Source: Ligula intestinalis (taxonomy: Eukaryota > Platyhelminthes > Cestoda > Diphyllobothriidea > Diphyllobothriidae). From it: DNA of 64,000 nucleotides. Both the position numbers and the translations under genes were made by a program. Below the pieces are notes generated by a model. It ran no database searches and was not told where the DNA came from. It saw only the letters and a program-made list of their open reading frames with translations. Where the stretch lies: assembly GCA_036362985.1 (NCBI GenBank), contig JAYGXS010000004.1:70932365-70996364 (forward strand). Reading direction: 5' to 3'. Below are positions 1 to 11,850 of the stretch, piece after piece (position 1 is the stretch's first letter; each line of letters starts with the position of its first letter).

Positions 1-2980
1 TCCTTGAAGACATGTGGCCGGTTCAATAAAAACATCTTCTTCCTTATAAAGGTTTATCTGCATACAGTTGTATGCAGTTGTTGTTTATTTCGATTATGTA
101 TCACAATAAAAACATGTGTACGTAAAGGAGGCCTTATTTATCTCTCAATTAAATGCCAGGTAATAAATCTAATAAATAAATATGTAACGACAATAATATG
201 ATCATTGTCTTGTATTTTCGGAGGAAAACTTGCTTCCTGCACACCTATTAAATCCCCTTTACAAACGGTTGGGAAAGAGTGCATGATCATAGGCAACAGC
301 CGCTTATATTACCATTCAGGCATCTGACTGCACCGAAGAAGTTGCTTCTAACTTACGTGAGAGATGTATGCTTTGTCTGTGTGTGGGTTGGGTGATGTGC
401 GGTGAGTGGCTTTTGCGTGTTCAATGGATTTACTGCCTGGTGAGCGTGACGAGGGTGTGTTAGATGCGTTACTTAGCGCAGATTTTATGGGCACACTTCC
501 AAAGGAAAAGACCCATTCGGTGAGCGAATTTCATGGGGTAGTGTGGGAAACTAAGGCGGGTTCAAGGAGTGCATTTTGGGGCACCTGGAAATGGTCTGCA
601 AATGTCAGTACGCTGCATTCTCAACTAACCGAATAGGCCGACGAATGATGTTAAGGTGTCGTGAAAATATAGATAGCATAGTTTGGTAGCTGATGGGTTG
701 ATGTGATTGCTGCTAGTTACAACGGTTTACGCACTCCACAAAAAACAAACATTCTTTGAATATTTAACAATCTCATAACCGTAAAAATTATTGCTCCCAA
801 AAACCCATCATTCATAAAATTATATCGGGCGTTGCAATTACTACAGGCTTCAAAATACATCACGTGTTTTGGCACTTTGCAAACTGTGGACCAAGTTATC
901 AAATAAATCAGTTTTCATCACAGTGAATGAACTTTTAGTAAGAATAACTCACACAGCCCCCTAAAGAGGATACACGAGTATGAGGTATCCACCAAAGTAA
1001 TGGATTTGACCCTACGCATAATGTAAGGAAGGGTAAATAAGCCTATAGTAAATTGCAGATCTGATTAAATGTGGAGATCAAAATTTGAGTGGGTAATTTA
1101 ACCCACAGTTGAGGTTGCTTATTTTGTTCATTGAGTTGACTTGAGGTGCTAAATGCTGTTAAGTAGCAAATAGTTCTGTCCAGGTTAGTATAATAGGGGC
1201 CAAACGGGGCCAAGTGGGGCCAACTCCAACGTTTATATCCAAGGAATTTCCTACACTAATAAACGCCGCGGAAAAAAACTCCTTGTTGTTGAGTGTCATA
1301 CTATTAAGGAACACTTATAATAAGCGGAAACCTTTGAATTATCTATGTGCATAGAACAGACAATTTTGCTTTGCGCTCATGAAATTGAGGTAAGTGCAAT
1401 TATGAGATAGCACATTATTTTTACGAAAAGAAGAGCGAAATAAGTTTAAAACATTCCAATTTGTAAATCTGCGAAGTTCTGTACCACCAAACTGAGTAAT
1501 AAAATTATAAGTCAATTATTTACTATAGCACACCTTAAATATATATTGTACGTTTGAAGGGTTACAAGCAAGGAATAACCTTGAGAACCCTATTCGTATA
1601 AAATAACCAAATGGATTGTACAGTCAATATGAGGTTGAAGACAGTTAACATAACACAAATTTGAGGGACTTGTCACGGAACATTGCGAAACAGTTTTCTC
1701 AAAATCGCCGTTGATATTGTTACCGCTCTGCTCTGTTTTTTATTATAAAACTGAGCTTAGAAGTAATCAAATATACTGAAAACTGTTTCGGTTTGAATAG
1801 AAAAGAAACCTCTTTCATTTAAACGAGAACACGTATCCCTTATTTTTAGATAAATCAAAAACTGGTCAAAATTTCGCATTCTGATCTTGACTTAATCTTC
1901 AAAAAAATAAAGAAGAACGCAGCCATTCGACGCCAAAATATATAACCTGAGCTGTTTTTAAGAGGTAGCTTGTTATATAACTGTTTTATTAATCTAAGGC
2001 GTATTCATTCGCGACTTTTGTTTTGGGAAGTTCATTTTCCTCGGCAATAAGTTAACATGTTAAGGTGGTTCTGTAACCAGGACACACACGGACAGCTGCA
2101 TAAGTAAGAATGTATAAAAGCTCGCTTTTTAGATATATGGTTTTAAGATATATATTTTTTCTTTTGAAGGTTTTGGTAAGTACATGGAACATACTCATTA
2201 TTTATGGTCAATCGACTGAAGCCAGTGAAAATCGTAAAGTCTTAATTAAAATTTAAAGCAAAATTTGAAGTTCTTCGTAATTCAAATTTCAAAATAAATA
2301 TAACGAAAAGTGGCGGAAGGCAATTACTCTTAAAATACAAAAAAATTGTAAGTTTACAATTGCACCGACACTTCCATTTAAAATTTATTAGTCAGTGACC
2401 GGCATATTCAAACGTGGGCATACAGAATATTTTACTCCTGTGATCTTCTTATGGGCCAAATCAATCAATGATGTGCTGGCCCTAGTCGAAGATAACTCAA
2501 GCAATGCATAAACAAAAGAAAAAACTAGCAATTCTCGTGAAAGCCTGTTTAAATGCATACCAAAAATTCGGGCTGTTTTGTAATAGCTATACATTACATT
2601 GCACGCAGTATTGAAGCATATGTATCTAAAAATTTAAAAATTATTATTTTTAATCGCAGTTAACTTGTGCTGATTTATTCAAACAGTGATTTTGCTTTTA
2701 CAGGCTTCCTGTATATTTAAAACTTAATTTTACCTAGTACGCCCGGTTTTCATTTTTTCGGAACTTTCTGTTATTCTGCAAACGTTATTATTTCTCTGAA
2801 AATGTAAATGCCTTTAAAAATCGCAATATGCCCTAGTGTGAAGAATGAACATTACTTTAATGTTGTAAGACATTGAGGGCCACAGCTTGGGCTGCGTTTG
2901 AGTATCAGGGAGTTTCTTGAAAAAATCCTTGGATTTCATGATTAAGGCAACCTACTGTATGACTTAGACCTACCATTGGC
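1..2980. other. AT-rich intergenic DNA, no gene recognised
   Basis: Only short open frames occur here (for example 4-201 and 406-636 on plus, 717-902 and 2388-2594 on minus). None shows a recognisable domain, repeat structure or conserved motif. The stretch is rich in A/T runs. I see no RNA gene or element terminus in it. Confidence 0.6.
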
Positions 2981-2984
2981 ACGA

Positions 2985-3395
2985 ACACACATATAAACCG
3001 GACATCTAAACTTAGCCCTACCTCGTAAGGATGAGTTGTGTCACTGCCTAACCAGAACACGGAAAAAGGAAGGGTAAATATCACCCTGCCTTTACTCTGA
3101 ACCGTAATGCGATCCTACATCTAAATCCTGAACATTAATGGAACCCAAACTTTAACACTTAAAATAACCCTTAACTTAAATGTTACCCTACACTTATCCT
3201 AAACGTTGCGTCAATCCTGATGTTAATTTTCCCGTAACTACTGGCAGAGCCACAAGTCAAGTAGACGATTCCATACGAGTCCTCCTCAAACTCTAATACT
3301 ACTCCTTCAGTTGGCGTTTACTCATCCCTTTACCTTAAACTTAGATATAATCTACCTTGAAGCTTACCTTAACGTAAACTAAGACCTAACGAAAT
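2985..3395. repeat. Degenerate ACCCTAA/ACCTTAAAC-type short repeat tract
   Basis: The plus strand is pyrimidine/A skewed and repeatedly shows variants of a short unit, such as CTTAGCCCTACC, AACCCTTAACTT, TACCCTACACTTA, ACCTTAAACTTA and CTTACCTTAACG. Spacing is irregular and units are mutated, so this reads as an old decayed minisatellite. The unit resembles telomere-like CCCTAA only loosely. Confidence 0.4.
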
Positions 3396-6080
3396 AAACA
3401 AACCCGCTTTTAGCGGAATTACGCGCACAGACACCTGTATCGCGGACGGTTTCCGATCTCGTTTATCGTTAATGGGGCCATATAAGTTATCCTTACCAAA
3501 CTTTTCCACGAACTTTGCTGTTAAAATGTTATCTACGCACTCAGATGTCGAGTACCCCCGAGGCTAAGAAATGAAAAAATAAAAGGACCCCTACTTGCAC
3601 AGGTGTGACCTACCCCTGAGCCGTCGGAACAATTCGTTTTTCCGAGCGCGATGTCTCGTAGAACATCTATAGATAAAACCAGGTGCAGTAAAAGCTGGTC
3701 GCCTGCGAGGAGCAGTAGGAGCATCCAACCGGCCGGGCACATTTCAGCGACTGCCAATTAACTTCTGCGACTTCTTAGGCCAACAACAACATAGTGGAGG
3801 TCAGTTAGAAACACGCAACCATGGTAGACTATTTATTATCCGCCCCTTCCAGTACTGACCAATAGCGACAGAGGGAGTGGACTGTCTTTGAAATGATGAA
3901 GTAGGCATGCCAGCTGAGGGACTAATGAAAGACTAATCGATTTTGCGCCAACGCCTGCGGACTGCTCTCGCTATTATGAAGCAAATGATAAGTGCCGAGA
4001 GGGAGCGTAGCCTCGAAAGTCTTCGCTCGTTGGCCTGGCTCGGACACGGATAGGAAGGCAAGCAGTAATTATCGCGGCATCCAACTGGTCGCCAGCAAAA
4101 AGAATGCCTGAGCACAGCTATCATACTGACTTACGATGGGCATGTCAAAGGTCCTTATCTGAGTGATTAAGTCTTTACCAAAATCAGTTGGAGCATATTT
4201 AATCACAACACGCATTTAAACAAATAGGAAGTTCAAATAGTTCTGCGAAAATTCTTAGTTTACGATTGAAAAGTCATACTGGCCAAGTCTGTTGTTAAAC
4301 TTAAGGAAGTCTTTGAGTTCCTTTAACACCCAGGGATCTTTGGATCGTTGTAGTTCTGCAAAAATTCCCATAAATTAATTAAAAAGTCATATTGGCAATT
4401 GAACGCACTGTAGCATCACCTACACTTAGGCCGAGAACTTGTGTAAAATGCCCACATATGCGATAGATTGGCACTCTCGCTAATCGGCATTTAGTAAGAT
4501 TGTAATATTGATTTTCATATTGTCTATTCTGAAGTCATTTCAGTCATGATAGGATGCCAACTTTTAAACTAGCTTCGTTTTGACCACTAGCAAGATGTGT
4601 CTATTGTAAAAACTGGCTACTTAAGTAGTATGCCTTTTTATCATTTATGTTGACTGTCTTGATAAATTAAAATATATTTTATGGAAAATATGCACCAAAA
4701 AAATTATTTCCTGTACAATTTTTATTTGACGCCAAGTTTCTCCTTCTTTTAATGTTATAATCAAAGAAAGGATATCTGTTGGTTTTAAATAAAGTTGTTA
4801 ATAATGAAATTTTTATAATTGTGAGGTGTTTATTCGTTATACATCGTATCCGTAAATTGATATAAGCTGCCTATACTCCATAAAATATGTACCGTATCAA
4901 CTTCATTTTTTATGATAACTATGCGATTTCTTCCTCTAACTGTATGCAAAAAGTTCTTTTCCATAAACAGGATGTACACAGGGCACAGGTTGTATTTCTT
5001 AAACTCAAGTGTTGCAGTCACTAGGTTTGAAAATTATTCGGCAATTTGAATACTTTTTTAAAACCAAAAGATTTGATTTCTTTGAGTATTAAATTTAATG
5101 AATGCGTAATCTGCTACAGGCTGATTGGCTTTTTATTGTAACTGAAAGACATTGCCACGACAAAGCATAAGTTAAAGTAATAAGAGTTTGTTAATTTATT
5201 AGTTTTAATGTTTTACGCTGCATAAAAAATGTCAGAAAATTAACTTTTCGAGTCATTAATAAATTCATTTAACCTACCACTCAAATTAGAGTAGGGAAGA
5301 TGGTGTAACACTTAAGCCTGCAATAAAATTATCCTAGTTTATTTGCAACAAAAATATCCCGTTCTCACACTTCAATGTTTGTGAAGGGGGATTTCTTATA
5401 ACCTTAAAGAATAATTCAACAATCCTTCAAATATTTCCATCGGACGGAAGTACATTCGTGTGAGAAGAGTTTATAAGTTAAGAAGACTTTCACACCGGAC
5501 AGGCTTTTCGCGCGAAGACGAAAGACCATCAAAATAACACTACTGGATACATACCACCCTCCGAAGACCCAACGATAGATTCCGGCCGCCCCTTCCTCGC
5601 TGTGACAGTAGCAGTTCCTAACTTGGTGTTACCGCGCAGAATAATGAAAGCCACATGACCATCTAAAAGAGGATTGGCGTGTCCGCCCACCCACACGCCA
5701 AGTCACAAAACGAAAACACAATGCCCCCGTAGCTTTCTTTGGAAACACAATAGGCAATTCATTGAGCAAACATATAGCAAATGAGCTGAGTGCTACTAAT
5801 TCTTACGCTATTTGGGATAAACATTTGGAGTCACCAGCGTTGTACTATCATATTTCGCTTCTTTCACGCTTCTTCGGATTCTCCTTTTATGATGCTCCTG
5901 AGGTTTTTTTACTCACTAGGATTTATTGTTTTTCTTTTCATTTAACTGGTAGTTTAAATATAAACAGAGTTTAGGAAAAGCATTCTAACAAAATTTTGCA
6001 GCAAGGAATTCCTACAGAGCACTTTATTTTAAAATATTTCTGACTTCTTAATAAAATTTAATCAACCCTTTTGTGAAAAA
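3396..6080. other. Intergenic DNA, no gene recognised
   Basis: No credible coding frame or RNA gene was found. One small imperfect direct duplication is visible: about 45 bases near 4240-4285 are repeated near 4352-4400, both containing GTTCTGC.AAAATTC and later AAAAGTCATA.TGGC. The rest is unremarkable. Confidence 0.55.
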
Positions 6081-6086
6081 ACTCCC

Positions 6087-6165
6087 GGCGTCATCGAGAG
6101 TCCAACTCGCACAGCAGGGAAGGCCTTTACGCAGCCAACGCTCTACCGATTTTAGCAACGACGCC
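6087..6165 (-). repeat. tRNA-like sequence (tRNA pseudogene or SINE head)
   Basis: Read on minus, the ends pair as an acceptor stem (GGCGTC with GACGCC plus a G-T pair). A D-arm-like segment ends CGGTAGAGCG, and a T-arm-like stem (CGAG/CTCG) encloses TTGGACT in place of TTCGACT. The anticodon arm is poor (GGCT/GGCC around GCGTAAA) and position 33 is not T. A second partial copy lies at 9310-9367. I infer a degenerate tRNA or tRNA-derived SINE rather than a functional tRNA. Confidence 0.5.
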
Positions 6166-6289
6166 TCGCCGTAAATCTTGAATTTGATCACAATTGGACC
6201 GATTTTACTCGCCCAACTTACTGCTCGTATGGAATTCACCACTATGTAACAGCAAGCTGGCTCTCTAAGCAGGATTCCTAAGCAATAAT

Positions 6290-8935
6290 ATAGAATCCTG
6301 AAGAAGAAGATGCGATCACTGGATCAAGAGTTTTATTTGACTGACCTTTCGGATTTCCTCGGGAATCCTTAATCATAGGTGTTGATAAGAAGTTCATGGT
6401 CATGCGCAGATGGGGTGGAAACATGCACAGGCTGCACAGTATTTTTAGTTCATAGTGGTTGTCCGCGTGTGTGTGTTAATTGTTCACTTTTGTAGCCACC
6501 GCTTCGGCCTTAATTGATGCAGTACTGGCTTGACACTTCGCGTTCGACTAAGTAATTGCCAGAGTTGTCTTGTCAGCGTCGGATGCCGGCTTCATTATTG
6601 AGTGGCAATTTTGCTCACTGTCATCAGAGTTGTTGCTGCAACCGGCCCTTCTCACGTGACTGATTCTCTTGCTCAAGTAACTTCTCAGTCCACCGTATGA
6701 GAACGCCAAATCATTGCGCTTGTTTATGGACTGGGGGCCTGAGAACCATGACTCGAGCTACTCACCGCTCACGCAGTTGTCACCTTTTGCGAAAAATTTG
6801 GCCTCATCAAACTTGAAAATAAGGCCAAGATTCGTCAAGTGAGAGCTGCAACCTGGAAGTTGGCGTCTTTCTTTCTCACCGCCGCTGCATGCACGGACAT
6901 TCGCGTCCGGAATAATCTTCCGGTTTCTCTAACATAGTAGCTTTGTCCACAACTGCACCAGATCCGGTAAACGACTCCAGCCGTTTCCTGCCGTGGCAGT
7001 GGGTTTTTCGGTCTCATGACCCGGGGTTTGATGGTTTTTTCTGGCTTGCGCGCCACTCCAACTCTAAGTGTGATGAGAAGGCGGCTGACCGCTTCCGATA
7101 CGTTCTTCTCGTACGGAAGAGCTCGCTAAACTTTTGGGCCAGTTGGATGTGGCTTCTTCTCTCTTTTGCGTATGCATTGGTTGACGAAATTGCGCATGTA
7201 ACCATTCGATCTCAGTACCCGTTGAAGGTGTTGTAATTCAGCAATTTTGTCTTCCGCTTCGCTGCAATGCGTCTCAACACACCGGTAAAGCGCTCTTACG
7301 CAGCTGCGTTTGTAACCAATTGGGTGGTTGCTGTTGTAGCTCAGGACTTGCATAGTGTTGGTTGCTTTCCTGAACAATTTAGTTTTTAGAGCACCACCGT
7401 CTTTGCGGCAAACGAGGACATCTAGAACGGCCAAATGGATGTTCTGTTCTTCCTCCATTGTAAATTGAATGTCCGGGAAGACGGCGTTTAGACGTTCCTT
7501 GAATGTCAGCACCTAATCCCGCTCAATTACGACGAAGGTGTCGTCCACATACTGAGCCCAGAATTTCGGTCTGTGGTGTTGGAAAAACTGCGACTCCAAC
7601 CGATGCAGGACCAACTCTGCTATGAGTCCGGAAATGGATGAACCCATTGGCGTACCATTCACCTGCTCGTAGATAGGTCCGCTGAAGTTAAAGTACGTCT
7701 TGAGGCAAAACTGCAGGCGCCGGAGGATTTGGGCGTGCCCGAGGCGATTCTCCGTTTCATCTTATTTCTCTTGTAGGGGTTGTTGGATGGTCTTGAACAA
7801 CCGGGTCCTGTGAAATAGAAGTAAAAAATGACGTGGCATTAAAGGAAACCATGATATCGTTTGGCAGGAGGCTTACCTCTTTAATTTTCTCCAAGAATTG
7901 TGTTGACGACCTGACTTTTGTGTCTGAATCAGCGGTGAAGAAACCGAGCCGTCGGAACAGCCACTTTACCAGTCCGTACGTTAGAGTTCCTTTGAGAGAT
8001 ACGATTGGCCGAATGGGTGCGCCCATTTGTGCACATTGGAGAGATCATCTAAGCGTGCCAGGGCCATTTCTTGCGCTCTTGTCATGCGGCGGTCGATAAG
8101 CGATATTGAACATGAGTTCTCCATTGCTACCAGAGTTGTGTTGACCTCGCGTGTCAGCGTTTTTAATTGGGGTTGGATTTGCGGGGGATGTAGGACTGAC
8201 GATCGTCTAACAAAGTTTGAACTTCGTGAATGTAGTCTCTCCTGTCCTATAAGACAGTGGACTGCCCCTTGTTCACCGGCACGATAACGAGGTCACTGTT
8301 GGCTTTGAGTTCTTTAAGTGCCTTACGTTCGACCTTGGAGAGAGCGTCGCTTGCTCGATGTGCCATGAGGAGGGACGACACCTGGTGACGTATGAGGTTT
8401 TTCTTTTCATCGAATGCTTCTGTTTGGATAAGAATCAATTCTATTGCAGCAACCATATAAGCAGGTCTGGCATAAGCTGTGTTGAATGAGTCTTCATACC
8501 TTAACACTTGCATTTGGTCATCCGTCAGTTTCTTGGATGGCAGGTTGTGCACCAGTTTGTCATCTTTGGATGAATTTGGACGAGGTAGCCTGCGAAATTT
8601 AATGTAAAGTGCTGCTTCCCGCTTCGCTTTGTGGTCTCGGGCTCGTTCGGCCCCTCTCTGCTGGAGCAGTTGTGCACCCTTCTCGACCACGAACTCAAAG
8701 CTCTTCTCCTTCTCTTATTCGATCCTCTGACAGTACATGCGAAGCCTCGCGTGACAGTCTTGAAGGATCACTTGGATCATATCTCTGTCGTGCTTAAATT
8801 ATTTGCGTCTCGTTAACTCTGTATTAACCGGATGTCTGTACGAAACACACTTCGGTAACACATTATTGTCGAGACACCTGTGTTGGAATCGTATCTGAGC
8901 ATAAGTAGACGACTTCGGAAGGGCAAATGTTTCCC
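6290..8935 (-). mobile_element. Penelope-like element, nearly complete, decayed (PLE-1)
   Basis: In element order, reading from 8935 down: an N-terminal domain, an RT with GTPMGS and YVDD, a GIY-YIG endonuclease, a 3' untranslated stretch, and a terminal unit at 6290-6410. The terminal unit has a GGATT..AATCC hairpin followed by GAAA and ends in TCTTCTTC. The same terminal unit recurs at 49141-49262 and 54896-54967. At the 5' side the element meets a second PLE fragment in the opposite orientation at about 8936. Frames are broken by stops and indels, so this copy is dead. PLEs are retroelements whose RT resembles telomerase RT. Confidence 0.85.
6800..8912 (-). pseudogene. PLE reverse transcriptase / GIY-YIG polyprotein, broken
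   Basis: Homology runs from about 8912 through a methionine at 8780 (one stop shortly after it). An N-terminal domain follows at 8690-8247 (motif DLVIVPVNKGQST, usual just before PLE RT), then RT segments at 8026-7757 (IRPIVSLKGT) and onward. The YVDD catalytic box is intact at 7551-7540 and GTPMGS precedes it. A TAG stop follows the YVDD region (7512), where family members have a sense codon. The GIY-YIG domain lies at about 6978-6840 with VVYRIWCSCGQ, but the second half reads YYVRETG instead of the usual YVGETG, so a glycine is replaced by arginine. Several frame changes make it non-functional. Confidence 0.85.
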
Positions 8936-9310
8936 AACTCATGGCACATCGACCACGCGACGCCCTCTCCAAGGCCGAACGTAAGGCACTGAAAAAACTC
9001 AAAGCCGAAGTGACCTCGTTATCGTGCCGGTGGACAAGGGGCAGTCCACTGTCGTTCAGGACAGGAGAGACTACATTCATGAAGTTCAAACTTTGTTGAC
9101 GATCTTCAGTCTTACGTCCCCTGCCAATCCAACCCCATAAAATGCCGACAGGCGAGATCAAAACAACGCTGATGGCAAGGGAGAACGCAGATGCAATTCA
9201 ATCGACCGACGCATGGCGAGAGCGCAAGAAAACGGCCATGGCCTGCTTCCATGGTCTCCCGAAGGTACACAAAGAGGACGCACCCCTCCGGCCAATCGTA
9301 TCTTTCAAAG
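8936..9310 (+). mobile_element. PLE fragment, head-to-head with PLE-1
   Basis: On plus, AHRPRDALSKAERKALKKLK, then (after a frame change) LVIVPVDKGQSTVV, then GLPKVHKEDAPLRPIVSFKG match the same N-terminal/RT region found on minus in PLE-1. The fragment starts abruptly at about 8936 where PLE-1 ends, giving a head-to-head junction. It stops at about 9310 inside the RT, exactly where a tRNA-like sequence begins. At least one indel breaks the frame. Confidence 0.75.
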
Positions 9311-9367
9311 GCACCGGCGGGAGTCGAACCTGCATATCAGGGAAGGCCTTCACGCAGCCAACGCTCA
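9310..9367 (-). repeat. Partial tRNA-like sequence, second copy
   Basis: On minus it contains GAGCGTTGGCTGCG, GAAGGCCTTCCCTG and a perfect B box (GGTTCGACTCC), ending CCGGTGCC. It matches the 3' two-thirds of the tRNA-like sequence at 6087-6165. The 5' third (acceptor and D arm) is missing. It sits directly at the broken end of the PLE fragment. Confidence 0.5.
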
Positions 9368-9370
9368 TCT

Positions 9371-10760
9371 TAATAAAACCTAGGACTGTATTTCGGTTTC
9401 AGGCGCACATTGAATCACCAATGTTTGTGGGTTTTAGCTGCTTCACGTGTCCTGTACTGGCGCATGTTTTGAGAAGACAGGAGAAGACAGTTATTGCGTA
9501 TCTTAATATCTTTATTGCCCTCGTACTTAAGATGCAAAAACAGCCACGAGAGAGGTTAGAGAACACCTCTGAATGCCTTCAGAAATTTGTACTAGTTAAT
9601 TTGTATATAAAATTCGTCTGACATTGCTATCTTTTCCAGGTAATACGCAGGTCGAATAGCTTAATTTTGAAGCCGAATTACTATTTTGAATTCTGCATGA
9701 CTCATTGAAGGACATACCTAGAAGGAAGAAAGTAAAACTTATATTTAAGGTCCACTACAGCACGCGAAAACCCCGTCCTTGTCTAATATGGGACTGCTGG
9801 TAATAGGTTTTAAATGGAGAAAGAAAAAATTATTAAAAAAGTAGAGAGTATAAAGGTAGAAAATAATCTGAAATAAGATCTAAAAATTAAAAAATAATTG
9901 AAAATTAAATATAATAGATGAACAAATAAAATAAAATTTTATCAAATAAAAACTAAAAATAAAATAATAAGCACAGCTTTGCGGATGATAACTAAAATGG
10001 GAAATTAAAAAAGCAACCGAGAAGGCCCAATAAAGCCTTAATGGATATAATCGTCAACTCTGCATCAACTATTGGTCTATATTGGCTTTATTCCCCATTT
10101 TTTAACTCACAATAGATTCAAACTCACAATAGATTCAAAGCTTAAAAAATAATCACACGTCGCCAAAAAAGAGAAACAAAATAAACCAAACGAAAGGGAC
10201 TTTGTCATACTTAGAAAGCAGTCTATGTCAAATTAGTAAAAAAACGCATGCCTACTGCAACAATTCAAATAGACAATCATGCGTAAGATAAGCTGTATTG
10301 AGCCGTCAATAGGAAGTGCTACATACATTTTGAAATCAGAAGTTATTGAGCTAAAATATTCGGTGAGGATGTCTCCAGCCATCTTTTTGGGTCCTTATGC
10401 ATTATAGCTACCTACTTAAATTTTTAAGTATGCTGAATTACCTGTACACTTCTGCTTTTCTACGCACCATCCATCGATCTAGCAGGGATTTTTTGATGGC
10501 TTTGGAATGCAGAATGGTTCTCCGACGGCAAACACATTCCATAACTGCTAAAATCATCAAACTAAGCAAAATTGGTTTTTGAACTACCCACGGGAACTAC
10601 CGCTTACTTACAAATTTTAAGTAAAGTGATTTACCTGATTTCCTTGCCTTTTTACGTTGTTAAGCTTTTTTCATGTTGGTTTTGGTGATACCACTAAAAA
10701 ATATATCTAAGTGACCTCGCCCGAGGTTAGGGCACACCCCCTGCATGCACGCGTTCGCCG
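9371..10760. other. Intergenic DNA with A-rich tract
   Basis: No recognisable gene. About 9800-9990 is low-complexity A/T sequence built from AATAAAA, AAATTAAA and AGAAAA variants. The open frame at 10397-10582 has no recognised motif. Confidence 0.55.
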
Positions 10761-10841
10761 TTGGTCGGGTGGGTGCTTAGTGATGATATTAAAGCTACCT
10801 TCAGCTACTTACAGTACCTTCGGTTGGTTGGCCAGTCGCTC

Positions 10842-11435
10842 ATGGCTGACTCCAAGGATAAGCTCTTTTCGGAATTTTACTCTGAAGTGAAATTAATCGA
10901 AAAGCGAGATTCAGCTCTCACACCTAAACAGCAGATAGACAGACTCAAAAGGCCTGGATGCATTTACTTCAATCTCAATCCTTTCGATGCTTTACAAATT
11001 GATCCGGATGTGTCGATGTCTGAAATTAAATCAAGATATCGTCAGACGTCTTTGCTTGTGCATCCGGATAAAAATCAAGACGACGCCGAACGGGCGAAGA
11101 AAGCCTTCGATGCCGTTGCTAAGGCTTACAAGGCCTTGGACGACACAACGAATTACAGAAAGTGTCTGGAGGTCATGCAAGAGGCCAAAGATAGAGTTAT
11201 ACAGATGGTGTGTGAAAAGCGGAGGCGGACCAAGGGTTAACCTATTGATGAGGATGATCCTGCTAAGTACAAACACGCCGTGTATGTCCAAACTTGCAAA
11301 CTACTCGCAGATCTCGAGGGTTTTCGGGTGGATTAGAAAATCAAGCAAACAAATGAAAGAAAGCGAAAAGCCTAGGAGGAAGAACTGAATAAGTATAGAT
11401 CATCCATCGAACGGGAATGGAGGCAGAATTACAAG
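10842..11435 (+). pseudogene. DNAJC8: DNAJC8 (J-domain, spliceosome-associated) pseudogene
   Basis: Starting at the ATG at 10842, the product aligns in order with DnaJ homolog subfamily C member 8: an N-terminal helical segment, a PFDALQIDP segment opening the J domain at about residue 47, the HPD triad at residues 74-76 (LLVHPDK), then KAFDAVAKAYKALDD. The C-terminal charged region continues in the same frame (DEDDPAKYKHAVY, later SIEREWRQNYK) but is cut by three nonsense codons at 11238, 11334 and 11373, with no indel. Homology ends at about 11435, where a repeat shared with 49.4-49.8 kb begins. The family member associates with splicing factors in the nucleus. Absence of introns across the whole match suggests a retrocopy. 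A functional short J protein made from the first 132 residues cannot be excluded but is unlikely. Confidence 0.8.
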
Positions 11436-11850
11436 CCTCATGCGAAGGTCAACGCGGTGATTACCTCGCTAGCGATCTTTTCAGCCAGACCTGACGGCCT
11501 TAACATTCACCCTTTGTTCGACCCAAAGCGGACTGTGGACGATCTGGACGGATGCCTCTGTTTTTCCAGTTCCGTTGGCGGACTCTGCAATCAGCAAGGA
11601 AGAATCAGGACGCAGCTTACACACGGTGATGATCCTGGAAACCTTTGAAATGCTCCCCCTTAGGAACCCTCTTTTTTCTTCTAACTCCCACGCATTTAAT
11701 AAGTAAATCAATATTTTTTTTAAAGCCCGAAGGGCTTTGTTATTGCAAACTTCGTGCCGTGGAAAAATAAATACAAAGTTGATAAATGTTGCTCTCCATG
11801 AAAAGCAACGTAGGCAGCGGGAGTCACTTTTTTAAACTGAACTGAAACAA
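11436..11850 (+). repeat. Interspersed repeat X, copy 1
   Basis: Bases 11436-11720 match the reverse complement of 49440-49800, sharing CATGCGAAGG at one end, CTAGCGATCTT, and a frame reading TVDDLD.CLCFSSSVGGL. The following part (GCCCGAAGGGCTTTG, then GCAAACTTCGTGCC, then AAATACAAAG) recurs near 12265-12350 and weakly at 18585-18660. It looks like the 3' part of a dispersed element whose coding region I cannot identify. Confidence 0.6.

Noticed and set aside
3533..4124. Short minus-strand frames with hydrophobic starts as secreted peptides
   Set aside because: They overlap repeat-like sequence, have no conserved motif and no flanking gene structure.
8609..8816. Plus-strand ORFs opposite the PLE N-terminal domain
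   Set aside because: Antisense shadows of the PLE coding sequence.
10842..11240. A functional short J-domain gene
   Set aside because: The homologous C-terminal region continues in frame past the first stop with two more stops, and an unrelated repeat follows, so decay is the simpler reading.
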